Shown in pieces: positions 23,599 through 33,400 of a stretch of DNA of 64,000 nt (its first letter is position 1; the number at the start of each line of letters is the position of its first letter). The DNA comes from Streptomyces nodosus (GTDB lineage Bacteria; Actinomycetota; Actinomycetes; Streptomycetales; Streptomycetaceae). The notes beneath the pieces are model-generated. The model was not told the DNA's origin and did no database searches. It saw nothing but the letters and a program-made list of their open reading frames with translations. The DNA is taken from contig NZ_CP023747.1 of NCBI RefSeq assembly GCF_008704995.1, positions 7,226,001 to 7,290,000 of the forward strand. The letters run 5' to 3'. A program made the translations under genes and the position numbers.

Positions 23599-24876
23599 TT
23601 GAGTCACAAACGCCTGCCCAAGCGCAAGACCGCGATAGCGGCGGGAAGCGTGGTGGCGGTGGGAGCCGCGGCCCTGCTGCTGCCCAACGCCAACGCGTCC
23701 CAGACGGACGCGTCCGGCGACTTCACCCCGAGCACGCTCAAGGCGGCCGATGTACCGGACCGTGCCGACAAGCTGGCCTCCCAGCTGGGGGACGCGTTCG
23801 CAGGCTCGTACTACAACGCCGACAAGCAGCAGATGGTCGTCAATGTGGTGGGCGACGACAGCAAGGCCGTCGAGGCCGTCAGAAAGGCGGGCGCGGTCCC
23901 GCATCAGGTGCAGAACAGCACCGCCACCCTCGAGATGGCCGCCAGCACGCTCCGGACCCGGGCGGCGATCCCCGGCACCGCGTGGTCCGTCGACCCCCGG
24001 ACCAACGAGATCGAGGTCATCGCCGACCGCACCGTCACCGGCTCCCGGTGGAACTTCCTGGAGTCGACGGTCGACAACCTGGGCTCCGGGGTGGCGACCC
24101 TCAAGAAGTCCACCGGGACCTTCAAGACCTTCGCCTCGGGCGGCGACGCCATCTTCTCCCAGGTGAACGGGGGCGGCGTCCGCTGCTCCCTCGGCTTCAA
24201 CGTCACCGCGAGCGACGGCAGTCCCGCCTTCCTGACCGCCGGACACTGCGGTGTCGCCGCCCGGCAGTGGTCCGACTCCCAGGCCGGAAGCCCCATCGCC
24301 ACCGTCGACCAGGCCACCTTCCCCGGCCGGGGCGACTTCTCGCTGGTCACCTATGACGACCCCGCCACCCAGGCGCCGAGCGAGGTCGACGCCGGCAACG
24401 GGCAGATCGTGCCCATCAACCGGGCCGCGGAGGCGGTGGTGGGCCAGCAGGTCTTCCGGATGGGCAGCACCACCGGTCTGCACGACGGCACCGTCACCGG
24501 CCTCAACGCCACCGTCAACTTCCAGAGCGACACGAGCCCGTCCGGCGTCGACACCGTCACCGGGCTCATCCGGACCAATGTCTGCGCCGAGCCCGGCGAC
24601 AGCGGCGGTTCCCTGTTCACCAAGGACGGCGGCGCGGTCGGTCTGACCTCGGGCGGCAGCGGCGACTGCACCCGGGGCGGCGAGACCTTCTTCCAGCCGG
24701 TGACCACCGCCCTCCAGGCGACCGGTGCGACCCTCGGCGAGAGCGGCACCGCCGCCGGCTCCGCCCAGCAGGGCGCCGACCCCGGTGCCCCGGCGGGCGG
24801 TACGGCGGACCAGTCCGCCATGGCCGACGACCGGCACGGTCGGTCGCACCACGGCGGAGCGGGATCGCACCGCTGA
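23599..24876 (+). CDS. Secreted S1-family serine protease with prodomain
   Basis: A 425-aa exported chymotrypsin-like protease of the alpha-lytic protease / Streptogrisin group. A short signal peptide (KRLPKRKTAIAAGSVVAVGAAALLL) is followed by a prodomain of roughly 140 aa that folds the mature enzyme, then the protease domain from about residue 175. Triad: His in LTAGHCG, Asp in GDFSLVTY and Ser in EPGDSGGSLF; paired Cys flank the His and Ser loops. A disordered Gly/Ala/His-rich tail follows. The TTG at 23599 is used because AGGAGG lies 7 nt upstream and it gives a normal signal peptide. An adjacent downstream hairpin is the likely terminator. Confidence 0.93.
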   Translation: MSHKRLPKRKTAIAAGSVVAVGAAALLLPNANASQTDASGDFTPSTLKAADVPDRADKLASQLGDAFAGSYYNADKQQMVVNVVGDDSKAVEAVRKAGAVPHQVQNSTATLEMAASTLRTRAAIPGTAWSVDPRTNEIEVIADRTVTGSRWNFLESTVDNLGSGVATLKKSTGTFKTFASGGDAIFSQVNGGGVRCSLGFNVTASDGSPAFLTAGHCGVAARQWSDSQAGSPIATVDQATFPGRGDFSLVTYDDPATQAPSEVDAGNGQIVPINRAAEAVVGQQVFRMGSTTGLHDGTVTGLNATVNFQSDTSPSGVDTVTGLIRTNVCAEPGDSGGSLFTKDGGAVGLTSGGSGDCTRGGETFFQPVTTALQATGATLGESGTAAGSAQQGADPGAPAGGTADQSAMADDRHGRSHHGGAGSHR

Positions 24877-24900
24877 CCGGGACGCCGTAACGGCAGCAGT

Positions 24901-24942
24901 ACGCCCGCCCGGGCCGTCAACACTCGTCCCCCGGGCGGGCGT
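24901..24942 (+). terminator. Terminator after S1 protease gene
   Basis: ACGCCCGCCCGGG and CCCGGGCGGGCGT form a perfect 13-bp stem with a 16-nt loop, 25 nt after the stop codon, followed by TTC. Confidence 0.7.
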
Positions 24943-25174
24943 TCTGCATCCCCCCGCCTGCAGGGTGGGCACCCCGTACGACGCCCGCCCCGCCACCCGG
25001 TGCGAAGGGCCCGTCTCCGCGTGGCGGATCGGCGGGGGCGGACGACCCGTTCGGGTGATCGTCGGACGGCACCCGCGGGCGCACGGGGCGCCCCGTCGCT
25101 CCCCTGAACACGGTCAGGGCACCGGTCGACATGGTTCGTACCGCGTGCCACCCGACCGACACGAACGGTCCGTC

Positions 25175-27673
25175 ATGTCCGAGGGGGCTGCGCCGGCGAC
25201 GGGGAAGCGCTGTAATTGCAGGGTGGGCAGTGAGGGCGCTGCGGCGCGCGGGTCGAGGACGCTCCGTGCCGAACTTGCCCTGAAGGCCCTGGTCGCGGAC
25301 CTCGAACCAGGTGAACGCCTGCGCCGCGTACTCGAACAGGGGCTGGTCTTCGCCGGAGCGGCCCTCACCGCCGCCTATACGCCGGACGGGGCCGCCGACA
25401 CGCTGTCCCTCGTCGATTCGGCCGGTGTGCCGCGAACGCTGTACGGGCTGCGGGAGTCCTACCCCCTCCCAGGTGCGAGCCCCGTCGCGGACGCCCACCG
25501 CACCGGACAGCCTCTCTGGCTCACCGCCCGGGACCTCGGCGCCCGCGCCGATGCGCACCGCCTGCCCGTCAGGGACTTCTCCCTGGCCGCCGTGCCGCTG
25601 GGCGCCGGTGGCTGTCTGGTCGCCGTCGGCGACGGCCCGGACGGCTTCGACGACGAACAACGCTCCTGTCTCCGGCTCCTGGCCGGGGCCGTGGCCCGAC
25701 CGGCCCCGGCCAGGGGCGGCACCGGTCGGCCGCCCGGAAGCTCCTTCAGCCTCGCCGTGGGCAGCGGCCGGATCGACGTCGACGACGAGACGCTGGACCT
25801 GTTCGGTGTGGAACGGCACGGCTTCGACGGCCGGGTGGAGACCCTGCTGGCCCGCACCGTGCCGGAGGACCTGCCCTCCCTGATGTCCGTGGTCGAGGCC
25901 GGCCACCGGTCCATCGGTGAGCGGGAGCTGGAGTTCCGTATCCTCCAGCCCTCCGGCGAGCCGAAGTGGCTGCGGCTGCGGGGGCGTCTGCTGCCCGCCG
26001 GGGACGGCCGCCCGGCCCGGCTGGTCGGCACGGTCGCGGACGCCTCCAAGCTGCGCCCCGCCGTCAGCGATGTCACCCGGATCCAGCGACTCGCCGCGGC
26101 CCTCGCCACCGCGGGCACCGTCCGCGACGTGGGCGGGGCCGTGGTCGCCGCACTGCGCACCCCGCTGGGGGCCGACCGGGTCGCCCTCGCCGAGCTGGAG
26201 TCGGACCGGCTGGTCGTCACCGTCCTGGACCCGCCCGAACCGGAGGCCTGGCCCCAGCTGTGGCGGAGCGAGTGGCGCTCGGAGTGGCCCGACGCGCCCG
26301 TACGCGCCATGCCGACCCTCGCCGCCGCACTGCGCGAGGGCCGCGCCGCGATCTGGTCCGTCGGCGCCGACCTGGAACCCGCGCTCGCGGAGGTCGGCCC
26401 CGGTGGCCTCGCCGTACTGCCGCTGCCCGCCGGGGGCAGCGTGGCCGGCGTCTGTCTGATCGGCTGGGACGACCCGCACGACTTCGGACCCGACGAACGC
26501 GCCCTGCTCACCGCCGTGGCCGGCCTCGCCGGACAGGCACTGGTACGCGCCCACGCCTTCGACGCCGAGCATGAACTCATCAGCATGCTCCAGCGCGCCC
26601 TGCTGCCGCGCCGGCTGCCCCGGCTGCCCGGTGGGGAAGCCGTCGCGCGCTATCTGCCCACCACCGCGGGCCTGGAACTCGGCGGCGACTGGTACGACGT
26701 GATCCCGCTGCCCGACAACCATGTCGCCTTCGTCATCGGCGACGTCCAGGGCCACAACGCCGGCGCCGCCACCCTGATGGGCCAGATGCGTACGGCCCTG
26801 CGCGCCTACGCCGCCGAGGGACACCCCCCGGACGTGGTCGTCTCGCACGCCAACCGGCTGCTGGTGGAGATGGAGTCCGACCTCTTCGCCACCTGCTGCT
26901 ATGTCGATGTCGACATGGAGGAGGGCACCGCGTGGAGCGTGCGCGCCGGACACCTCCCGCCGGTGCTGCGCCACCCGGACGGCAGCACCGAGATCCCCGA
27001 GTCGGAGGGCGGACCGCCGCTCGGCGTCCTCACCCAGGCCGACTTCCCGATGAGCCCACTGGCGCTGAGGCCCGGCACGGTCCTCGCCCTGACCACCGAC
27101 GGACTGGTCGAGTCAGCCGACCTCGACATCGAGGACGGTCTGGCGCGTCTGTCCGGCGAACTGTCCGCCGCCGACCCCGGCCACCTCGGTACGGTCGCGG
27201 ACGCCCTGCTCGCCGGCGCCAACCGCAGCGACGACGTGGCGCTGCTGCTGATGCGCTACGACGGTATGGCGGTACGCCCGCGGCGCGAGAGCTGGACGGT
27301 GTGGCGGGTGCCCGAAGCGGTGCGGCACGCCCGCCGCTTCACCCTGCGTGCCCTGCGTGTCTGGGGCGTGTCGGAGGAACGCGACACGATCCTGCTGGTC
27401 GTGTCCGAGCTGGTCACCAACGCCCTGGTGCACACCGACGGCCAGGTCCGTCTCGACCTCGCCCTCTTCCACCAGCGGCTGCGTATCGCGGTCGCCGACG
27501 CCTCGCCCCGCACACCGGTCAAGCCGACCAGTATCGGCTGGGAGGCCACGGGGGGCCGCGGCATCCTGCTCGTCGAGGCCGTGTCGGCGACCTGGGGGGC
27601 CCTGCCGGTCGGCGGCGGCAAGCAGGTGTGGGCGGACATCGCCCTGGAGGGGGAACCGCAGGCCGGCGGTTAA
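25175..27673 (+). CDS. SpoIIE-type PP2C phosphatase with GAF/PAS sensors and anti-sigma kinase domain
   Basis: An 832-aa cytosolic signalling protein. Order: GAF-like domain (about 20-170), PAS-like domain (DDETLDLFGVERHGFDGRVETLLARTVPEDLP, about 190-295), a second GAF (about 300-455), the PP2C/SpoIIE phosphatase (from LQRALLPRRLPRLPGGEAVARYLPTTAGLELGGDWYDVIPL, about 470-695, with metal-binding Asp residues in GGDWYD and IGDVQGH) and a C-terminal RsbW-type HATPase (LVVSELVTNALVHTDG, GRGILLVEA). Such proteins dephosphorylate anti-anti-sigma partners and rephosphorylate them, linking a sensed cue to a stress sigma factor. Start taken at ATG 25175; upstream in-frame codons lack support. No partner genes are adjacent. 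Confidence 0.88.
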   Translation: MSEGAAPATGKRCNCRVGSEGAAARGSRTLRAELALKALVADLEPGERLRRVLEQGLVFAGAALTAAYTPDGAADTLSLVDSAGVPRTLYGLRESYPLPGASPVADAHRTGQPLWLTARDLGARADAHRLPVRDFSLAAVPLGAGGCLVAVGDGPDGFDDEQRSCLRLLAGAVARPAPARGGTGRPPGSSFSLAVGSGRIDVDDETLDLFGVERHGFDGRVETLLARTVPEDLPSLMSVVEAGHRSIGERELEFRILQPSGEPKWLRLRGRLLPAGDGRPARLVGTVADASKLRPAVSDVTRIQRLAAALATAGTVRDVGGAVVAALRTPLGADRVALAELESDRLVVTVLDPPEPEAWPQLWRSEWRSEWPDAPVRAMPTLAAALREGRAAIWSVGADLEPALAEVGPGGLAVLPLPAGGSVAGVCLIGWDDPHDFGPDERALLTAVAGLAGQALVRAHAFDAEHELISMLQRALLPRRLPRLPGGEAVARYLPTTAGLELGGDWYDVIPLPDNHVAFVIGDVQGHNAGAATLMGQMRTALRAYAAEGHPPDVVVSHANRLLVEMESDLFATCCYVDVDMEEGTAWSVRAGHLPPVLRHPDGSTEIPESEGGPPLGVLTQADFPMSPLALRPGTVLALTTDGLVESADLDIEDGLARLSGELSAADPGHLGTVADALLAGANRSDDVALLLMRYDGMAVRPRRESWTVWRVPEAVRHARRFTLRALRVWGVSEERDTILLVVSELVTNALVHTDGQVRLDLALFHQRLRIAVADASPRTPVKPTSIGWEATGGRGILLVEAVSATWGALPVGGGKQVWADIALEGEPQAGG

Positions 27674-27740
27674 TCCGTTGCCTCGACGAGGGACTCCTGC
27701 TGCACTGCTTCTGACCCGTCGTCAGGACCGAGGAGCCGCA

Positions 27741-27851
27741 ATGCGCACAGCGTTCATGTCCACCCAGGCACACACCACCCCCCTTCCGAAGGACATGACG
27801 CTTCGTGCACACACTGAACCTGGGAATCCTGGCCCATGTGGACGCCGGTAA
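27741..27851 (+). CDS. Short leader frame overlapping the TetM-like gene start
   Basis: A 36-codon ATG frame with GAGG 7 nt upstream, in a different frame from the main gene, whose GTG start (27805) lies inside it. It is basic and Pro-rich at its end (TEPGNPGPCGRR). tetM-class genes are known to have short leader frames that couple ribosome stalling to expression, so a regulatory role is plausible. Expression is not shown. Confidence 0.45.
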   Translation: MRTAFMSTQAHTTPLPKDMTLRAHTEPGNPGPCGRR

Positions 27852-29814
27852 GACGAGCCTCACCGAGCGGCTTCTGCACACGGCCGGAGTCATCGACGAG
27901 ATCGGCAGCGTCGACGACGGCAGCACCCGGACCGATTCCCTCGCGCTGGAGCGGCGGCGCGGCATCACCATCAAGTCCGCCGTGGTCTCGTTCGCGCTGG
28001 ACGACATCACCGTCAATCTGATCGACACTCCGGGACACCCCGACTTCATCGCCGAGGTGGAGCGGGTGCTGAGCGTGCTCGACGGCGCGGTGCTCGTCGT
28101 CTCGGCGGTGGAGGGCGTCCAGGCCCAGACGCGCATCCTGATGCGGACCCTGCGGCGGCTGCGGATTCCCACGCTGGTCTTCGTCAACAAGATCGACCGC
28201 CGTGGCGCCCACCACGACCGTACGCTCCGGGCGTTGGCCACCCGGCTGACCGGCGCGGTCGTCCCCATGGTCCGCCCGCACGGCCTCGGCACACAGGACG
28301 CCGGGGTACGGCCCCACGGCGCCCAGGACCCCGGGTTCGAAGGGCAGTTGCTCGATGCGCTCGCCGAACACGACGAGGCCCTGCTGACCACCTATGTCCA
28401 GGACACGGTGTCGTACGAACGGCTGCGCGCCGCCCTGGTGGAGCAGACCCGGCGCGCCCGGGTCCACCCGGTGTTCTTCGGCTCGGCGATCACCGGCGCG
28501 GGCGTCCCGGAGCTGGTGGAAGGCATCAAGGAACTGCTGCCGGCCGCCGAGGGCGACCCCGAAGGGCCGGTCTCCGGCACGGTCTTCAAGGTCGAACGGG
28601 GCGCCGCGGGCGAGAAGATCGCCTATGCGCGGGTGTTCTCCGGGACCGTACGGAACCGTGACCGGCTGCTGCTCCACGACGGCAGGGAGGGCAAGGTCAC
28701 CGCGACCGGGGTCTTCGACGGGGGCGCCGACATCCGTGAGGCACCCGTGACGGCCGGCCGGATCGGCAAGCTCTGGGGGCTTGCGGACATCCGCATCGGC
28801 GACTGCTTCGGCGACCCGCCCCGGGCGGACGGGACACAGCACCACTTCGCCCCGCCCACCCTGGAGACGGTCGTCGTGCCCGCCCGCGCGCGAGAGCGGG
28901 GAGCCCTGCATCTCGCGCTGACCCAACTGGCGGAGCAGGACCCGCTGATCGGTCTGCGGCAGGACGAGATCCGCCAGGAGATCTCCGTCTCCCTCTACGG
29001 CGAGGTGCAGAAGGAGGTCCTCCAGACGACCCTCGCCGAGGAGTACGGCCTCGAGGTCACCTTCCGGGAGACGACACCGCTGTGCGTCGAACGGCCCGTC
29101 GGCACCGGCGCGGCCGTCGAGTTCAACAAGAAGGACCCCAACCCCTTCCTCGCCACCGTCGGCCTGCGCATCGATCCGGCTCCGGTCGGATCGGGCGTGG
29201 AGTTCCGCCTGGAGGTCGAACTCGGCTCGATGCCGTACGCCTTCTTCAAGGCCGTCGAGGACACGGTGACCGAGACCCTGACGCAGGGCCTGCACGGCTG
29301 GCAGGTCACCGACTGCACGGTCACCATGACGCACTCCGGCTACTCCCCGCGCCAGAGCCATGCCCACCAGGGCTTCGACAAGAGCATGTCCAGCACCGGA
29401 GCGGACTTCCGGGGCCTGACCCCCCTGGTCGTGATGAGCGCGCTGCAGTGCGCCGGCACCCAGGTGTTCGAGCCGATGCACCGCTTCCGGGTCCGGGCCC
29501 CGGCGGACACGCTCGGCGCGCTGCTGCCGGTGCTCGCCCGGCGGCGTGCCGTGCCGGGGACCACGGAACTGCTCGGCGATGCCTGTGTCCTGACGGGCCG
29601 GGTGCCGGCGGCCCAGGTGCACGCCCTGGAGCAGTCGCTGCCCGGACCGACCCATGGCGAGGGCGAGTGGGAGTCGGAGTTCGACCACTATGCGGCGGTG
29701 ACGGTCGGTGCGCCGCCGGACCGCCCGCGCACCGACCACGACCCGCTCGACCGCGAGACCTATCTGATGCGGGTGCTGCGGAGGATGCCGGGGCAGGCGG
29801 CGGAGGTGAACTGA
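27805..29814 (+). CDS. Tetracycline resistance ribosomal protection protein (TetM/OtrA-like GTPase)
   Basis: A 669-aa translational GTPase with the EF-G domain order. G motifs: AHVDAGKTSLTERLL (P-loop, residues about 9-23), RRGITIKSA (G2), DTPGHPDF (G3) and NKID (G4). Domains II-V follow; the C-terminal domain IV loop (SGYSPRQSHAHQGFDK) is the part that reaches the decoding site in TetM/TetO. It removes tetracycline from the ribosome by GTP hydrolysis. The 669-aa length and domain IV pattern fit the TetM/OtrA class rather than housekeeping EF-G (about 700 aa). Chromosomal OtrA-like genes are common in Streptomyces, so activity on tetracycline is likely but not certain. GTG start with AAGGA 11 nt upstream, overlapping an upstream short frame. 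Confidence 0.88.
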   Translation: MHTLNLGILAHVDAGKTSLTERLLHTAGVIDEIGSVDDGSTRTDSLALERRRGITIKSAVVSFALDDITVNLIDTPGHPDFIAEVERVLSVLDGAVLVVSAVEGVQAQTRILMRTLRRLRIPTLVFVNKIDRRGAHHDRTLRALATRLTGAVVPMVRPHGLGTQDAGVRPHGAQDPGFEGQLLDALAEHDEALLTTYVQDTVSYERLRAALVEQTRRARVHPVFFGSAITGAGVPELVEGIKELLPAAEGDPEGPVSGTVFKVERGAAGEKIAYARVFSGTVRNRDRLLLHDGREGKVTATGVFDGGADIREAPVTAGRIGKLWGLADIRIGDCFGDPPRADGTQHHFAPPTLETVVVPARARERGALHLALTQLAEQDPLIGLRQDEIRQEISVSLYGEVQKEVLQTTLAEEYGLEVTFRETTPLCVERPVGTGAAVEFNKKDPNPFLATVGLRIDPAPVGSGVEFRLEVELGSMPYAFFKAVEDTVTETLTQGLHGWQVTDCTVTMTHSGYSPRQSHAHQGFDKSMSSTGADFRGLTPLVVMSALQCAGTQVFEPMHRFRVRAPADTLGALLPVLARRRAVPGTTELLGDACVLTGRVPAAQVHALEQSLPGPTHGEGEWESEFDHYAAVTVGAPPDRPRTDHDPLDRETYLMRVLRRMPGQAAEVN

Positions 29815-29978
29815 CCGGAGGGGGGCATCCGTCGGCGCCGGGTGCGGTCCGGACCACGCACGTGCGGCTCCCGCTCCCGGCACACCGCGGCCCGTCGGGC
29901 GCGGGGTCCTGTGCGCCTCCCGGGTGAGGACGGACGTCGTCCCGTGACCGCCCGGGGCCCGGTGCCGTTGCTGAGGGC

Positions 29979-30245
29979 ATGATCTCAACACGACGTATCG
30001 TCGCCGCGGTCGGTCTCGCCGTCGGCGTCACGGGTCTGGCCGCTCCGATGGCCGCCGCGGCCCCCGCCGGAACCGCGGACCCGGGGAGCGCGAACCCGGT
30101 CACCGTGCTCGACTCACTGGCCCGCAGCGACATCCCGGCGCAGCACAAGGACGAGATTCCGCGGCCCTCCCGGCAACTCGAGGGCCTCAACGAGTTGCAC
30201 CGCGCCACCGACCTGGCCGCCCCCGCCACGGGGTTGCTGCCGTAG
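29979..30245 (+). CDS. Small secreted protein
   Basis: An 88-aa exported protein: Arg-rich N-terminus and hydrophobic core (RRIVAAVGLAVGVTGLAAPMAAAAPA) with a signal-peptidase site after AAAAPA, then about 58 mature residues ending GLNELHRATDLAAPATGLLP. Small secreted proteins with this type of C-terminus are common in Streptomyces and of unknown function. Followed by a strong hairpin. The Tn3 element is inserted 127 bp downstream. Confidence 0.78.
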   Translation: MISTRRIVAAVGLAVGVTGLAAPMAAAAPAGTADPGSANPVTVLDSLARSDIPAQHKDEIPRPSRQLEGLNELHRATDLAAPATGLLP

Positions 30246-30269
30246 TACATCCGGCGCGACGACGCCCTG

Positions 30270-30295
30270 GGCCCCCGGCGGGAACGCCGGGGGCC
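30270..30295 (+). terminator. Terminator after small secreted protein
   Basis: GGCCCCCGGCG / GGAA / CGCCGGGGGCC, a perfect 11-bp stem with a stable GNRA-like loop, followed by TTGTC. Confidence 0.85.
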
Positions 30296-30308
30296 TTGTC
30301 GTGCCCGG

Positions 30309-30348
30309 GGACGGACCCAGGACGGACCGGGGACGGACCAGGGACGGG
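30309..30348. repeat. 11-bp tandem repeat
   Basis: GGACGGACC recurs at 30309, 30320 and 30331 with a degenerate fourth copy at 30342, an exact 11-bp period. It lies just before the left end of the Tn3 element; no function assigned. Confidence 0.6.
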
Positions 30349-30372
30349 ATCGGGCTCAAGTGCGGGCAATAT

Positions 30373-30411
30373 GGCCCCGGTGTCCTAGCTCAGACACCAG
30401 CCGCAAAGTAG
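30373..30411 (+). repeat. Left terminal inverted repeat of Tn3-family element
   Basis: 39 bp beginning GGCCCCGGTGTCCTAGCTCA. It matches the reverse complement of 39276-39314 at 36/39 positions, with a 26-bp identical core (30382-30407). Preceded by the target duplication AATAT. Confidence 0.95.
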
Positions 30412-30472
30412 GTCGCGGGTAGCCGGACTCGCCCCGTTTCCGGGTCCTGGGCGCCGTCGTTGGTCTGATGGA

Positions 30473-33400
30473 GTGATCGAGGCCAAAGGGGCGGGCGTGC
30501 GGCAAAGATGGTCGCCAGAGGAGCTGTTGGCGAACTGGACGTTGGTAGACGGCGACTGGGACCTGGTGGCGAACAAGAGCGGGGCGACCCGGCTGGGCTT
30601 CAGCCTGTTGCTGAAGTTCTTCGAGCTGGCGGGCCGGTTCCCCGATGTGCTGGATGAGGTCCCGCCGGCCGCGGTGGAGTACGTCGCCGTTCTGGTGAAG
30701 GTCCCGGCCACCGACTTCGTGAAGTACACGTTGGTCGGCCGGACTGCCGAGTACCACCGCAAGCAGATCCGTGAGGCCCTGGGGTTTCGGCCGTCGACGG
30801 TCGCGGACGAGAAGTCGCTGACCGAGTGGCTGGCTGTGGAGGTCTGTCCGGTGGAGCTGGTGGAGGACCGGCAGCGCGAGGCTCTGCTGGTGGAGTGCCG
30901 GGCCCGGAAGATCGAGCCGCCGGGCCGGACCCGGGTCGAGAAGGTACTCGCCGCGGCGCGGGGCAGGTGGGAGAAGACGTTCTGCGTCCGCACGATCGGC
31001 CGCCTGGGCGAGGCGGGCACGGCTCGGCTGCTGTCCCTGGTGGCCGAGGACAACGAGGCGGGTACCGCCCTGCTGGCCACGCTCAAGCGCGACCCGGGCG
31101 CGGTCGGCCTGGACTCCCTCCTGACGGAGATCACCAAGCTTAACGACGTGCGCATGCTCGGGCTGCCTGACGGGCTGTTCGCGGACTGCTCGGAGAAGCT
31201 GGTAGCCGCTTGGCGGGCGCGGGCGATCAAGATGTACCCCTCGGACTTCCGCGACACGAGCGAGGACGTACGGATCACCCTGCTCGCGGCGCTGTGCTCG
31301 TCCCGTCAGGCAGAGATCACGGACGCTCTGGTTGACCTGCTGGTCGCTCTGGTCCACAAGATCAACGCTCGTGCCGAGCGGCGGGTGGAGAGGCAGCTTA
31401 CCGCCGAGTTGAAGAAAGTCCGCGGCAAGGAGGGCATCCCCTTCAAGCTGGCGACAGCTGCCGTCGACAAGCCCGACGAGGTCGTCCGCCGGGCCCTGTT
31501 CCCGGTGGTCGGGGAGAAGACGCTGCGCGAGCTGGTGGCCGAGGCAAAGGCGAACGAGAAGGTTTTCAAGGCCAAGGTCCGCACCACGCTCCGGTCGTCG
31601 TACAGCTCGTACTACCGGCAGATGCTGCCGCCGCTGCTGAATACGCTGGGCTTCCACTGCAACAACACCGCCTACCGGCCGGTGATGGACGCGATGAAGC
31701 TGCTGAAGAAGTACGCCGACATCGACGGCAAGACCCGCTTCTACGACGTCGGCGATGAGGCACCCATGGACGGTGTGGTGCGCAAGGAATGGCGCGAGGC
31801 GGTCGTCGACGACAAGGGCAAGGTCGAGCGAATCCCCTACGAGCTGTGCGTCCTGGTCGCGCTGTGGGACGCGGTTCGCCGCCGCGAGATCTACATCGGG
31901 GGTGCCGCCCGCTGGCGAAACCCTGAGGACGACCTGCCCGGCGACTTCGAGGCCACCCGCGCTGTGCACTACGCCGCGATCCGTCAGCCGCTGAACCCAA
32001 GGGCGTTCATCGCGGACCTGAAGAAGCGCATGACCGCGGGCCTGGACCGGTTCTCCGCCTCGCTCGCGGACGGCAGCGCGGGTGGGGTGAAGGTCACCAT
32101 TCGCAAGGGCGAGCCGTGGATCACCGTTCCGAAACTGGAGCTGCTGGCCGAGCCCACCGGCCTGGCGGACCTCAAGGACGAGGTTGCACGCCGCTGGGGC
32201 GTCCTGGACCTCCTGGACGTGCTGAAGAACGCCGACTTTCTCACCGGATTCACCGAGGAGTTCTCCTCGGTGGCCGCGTACGAGCGCATCGAGCGTGACG
32301 TTCTCCAGCGCCGCCTGTTGCTGGCCCTCTTTGCCCTGGGCACGAACATGGGCATCCGCGCGATCGTGGCGACCGGCGAGCACGGCGAGAGTGAGGCCGC
32401 GCTGCGGCACGTCCGGCGGCACTTCATCACGGTCGACAACCTGCGGGCCGCCGTCACCAGGCTGGTGAACTCCACCTTGGCCGCCCGAGACACGGCATGG
32501 TGGGGCCGCGGCACCGCGTGCGCGTCAGACTCGAAGAAATTCGGGTCCTGGTCCTCGAACTTCATGACCGAGTACCACGCCCGCTACGGCGGCAACGGCG
32601 TGATGATCTACTGGCACGTCGAGCGGAAGAACGTCTGCATCTTCTCCCAGCTCAAGAGCTGTTCGTCGTCCGAGGTCGCCGCGATGATCGAGGGCCTGCT
32701 GCGGTACTGCACGGACGCCGAGATCGAGTCGAACTACGTCGACACCCACGGTGCGAGCGTCGTCGGGTTCGCCTTTACCGAACTGCTCAACTTCCGCCTG
32801 CTGCCGAGGCTGAAGAATATCGGCAGCATCCGCCTGTACCGCCCGGACGACGCCCCGCCCGGCTGGCCCGCGCTCGGCGCCTCGCTGACGCGGCCGATCC
32901 GCTGGGAGCTGATCGAGCAGCAGTACGACCAGATGGTGAAGTACGCGACCGTGCTCCGGCTCGGGACAGCGGAGGCAGAGCAGGTACTGCGGCGCTTCAC
33001 CCGCGGTGGCCCCAAGCACCCCACCTACCAGGCCCTCGAAGAACTCGGCCGCGCCGTGCGCACGATCTTCGCCTGCGACTACCTGGCCAGTCCCGGCCTG
33101 CGCCGCGAGATCCACGGCGGGCTCCAGGTCGTGGAGAACTGGAACAGCGCGAACACCGTGCTCCACTACGGCAAGGACGGCGCCCTGACCGGCCCAGACA
33201 AGGAGCACGCTGAGACGTCGATGCTCGCCCTGCACCTGCTCCAGTCCGCGCTCGTGCACGTCAACACCCTGCTTATGCAGCAGGTCCTGGCCGAACCGGT
33301 GTGGGCGAAGAAGTTGAGTGACGAGGACCGACGCGGCCTGACCGCGCTGTTCTGGTCGAACGTCAACCCGTACGGCACCTTCCGCCTGGACATGAGCAAG

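Noticed and set aside
24917..26974. 685-codon minus-strand frame
   Set aside because: Antisense to the SpoIIE-type phosphatase gene, low-complexity Gly/Arg/Ala sequence.
28331..28345. GGTTCGAA resembling a tRNA T-loop
   Set aside because: It lies inside the TetM-like gene and no cloverleaf can be drawn around it.
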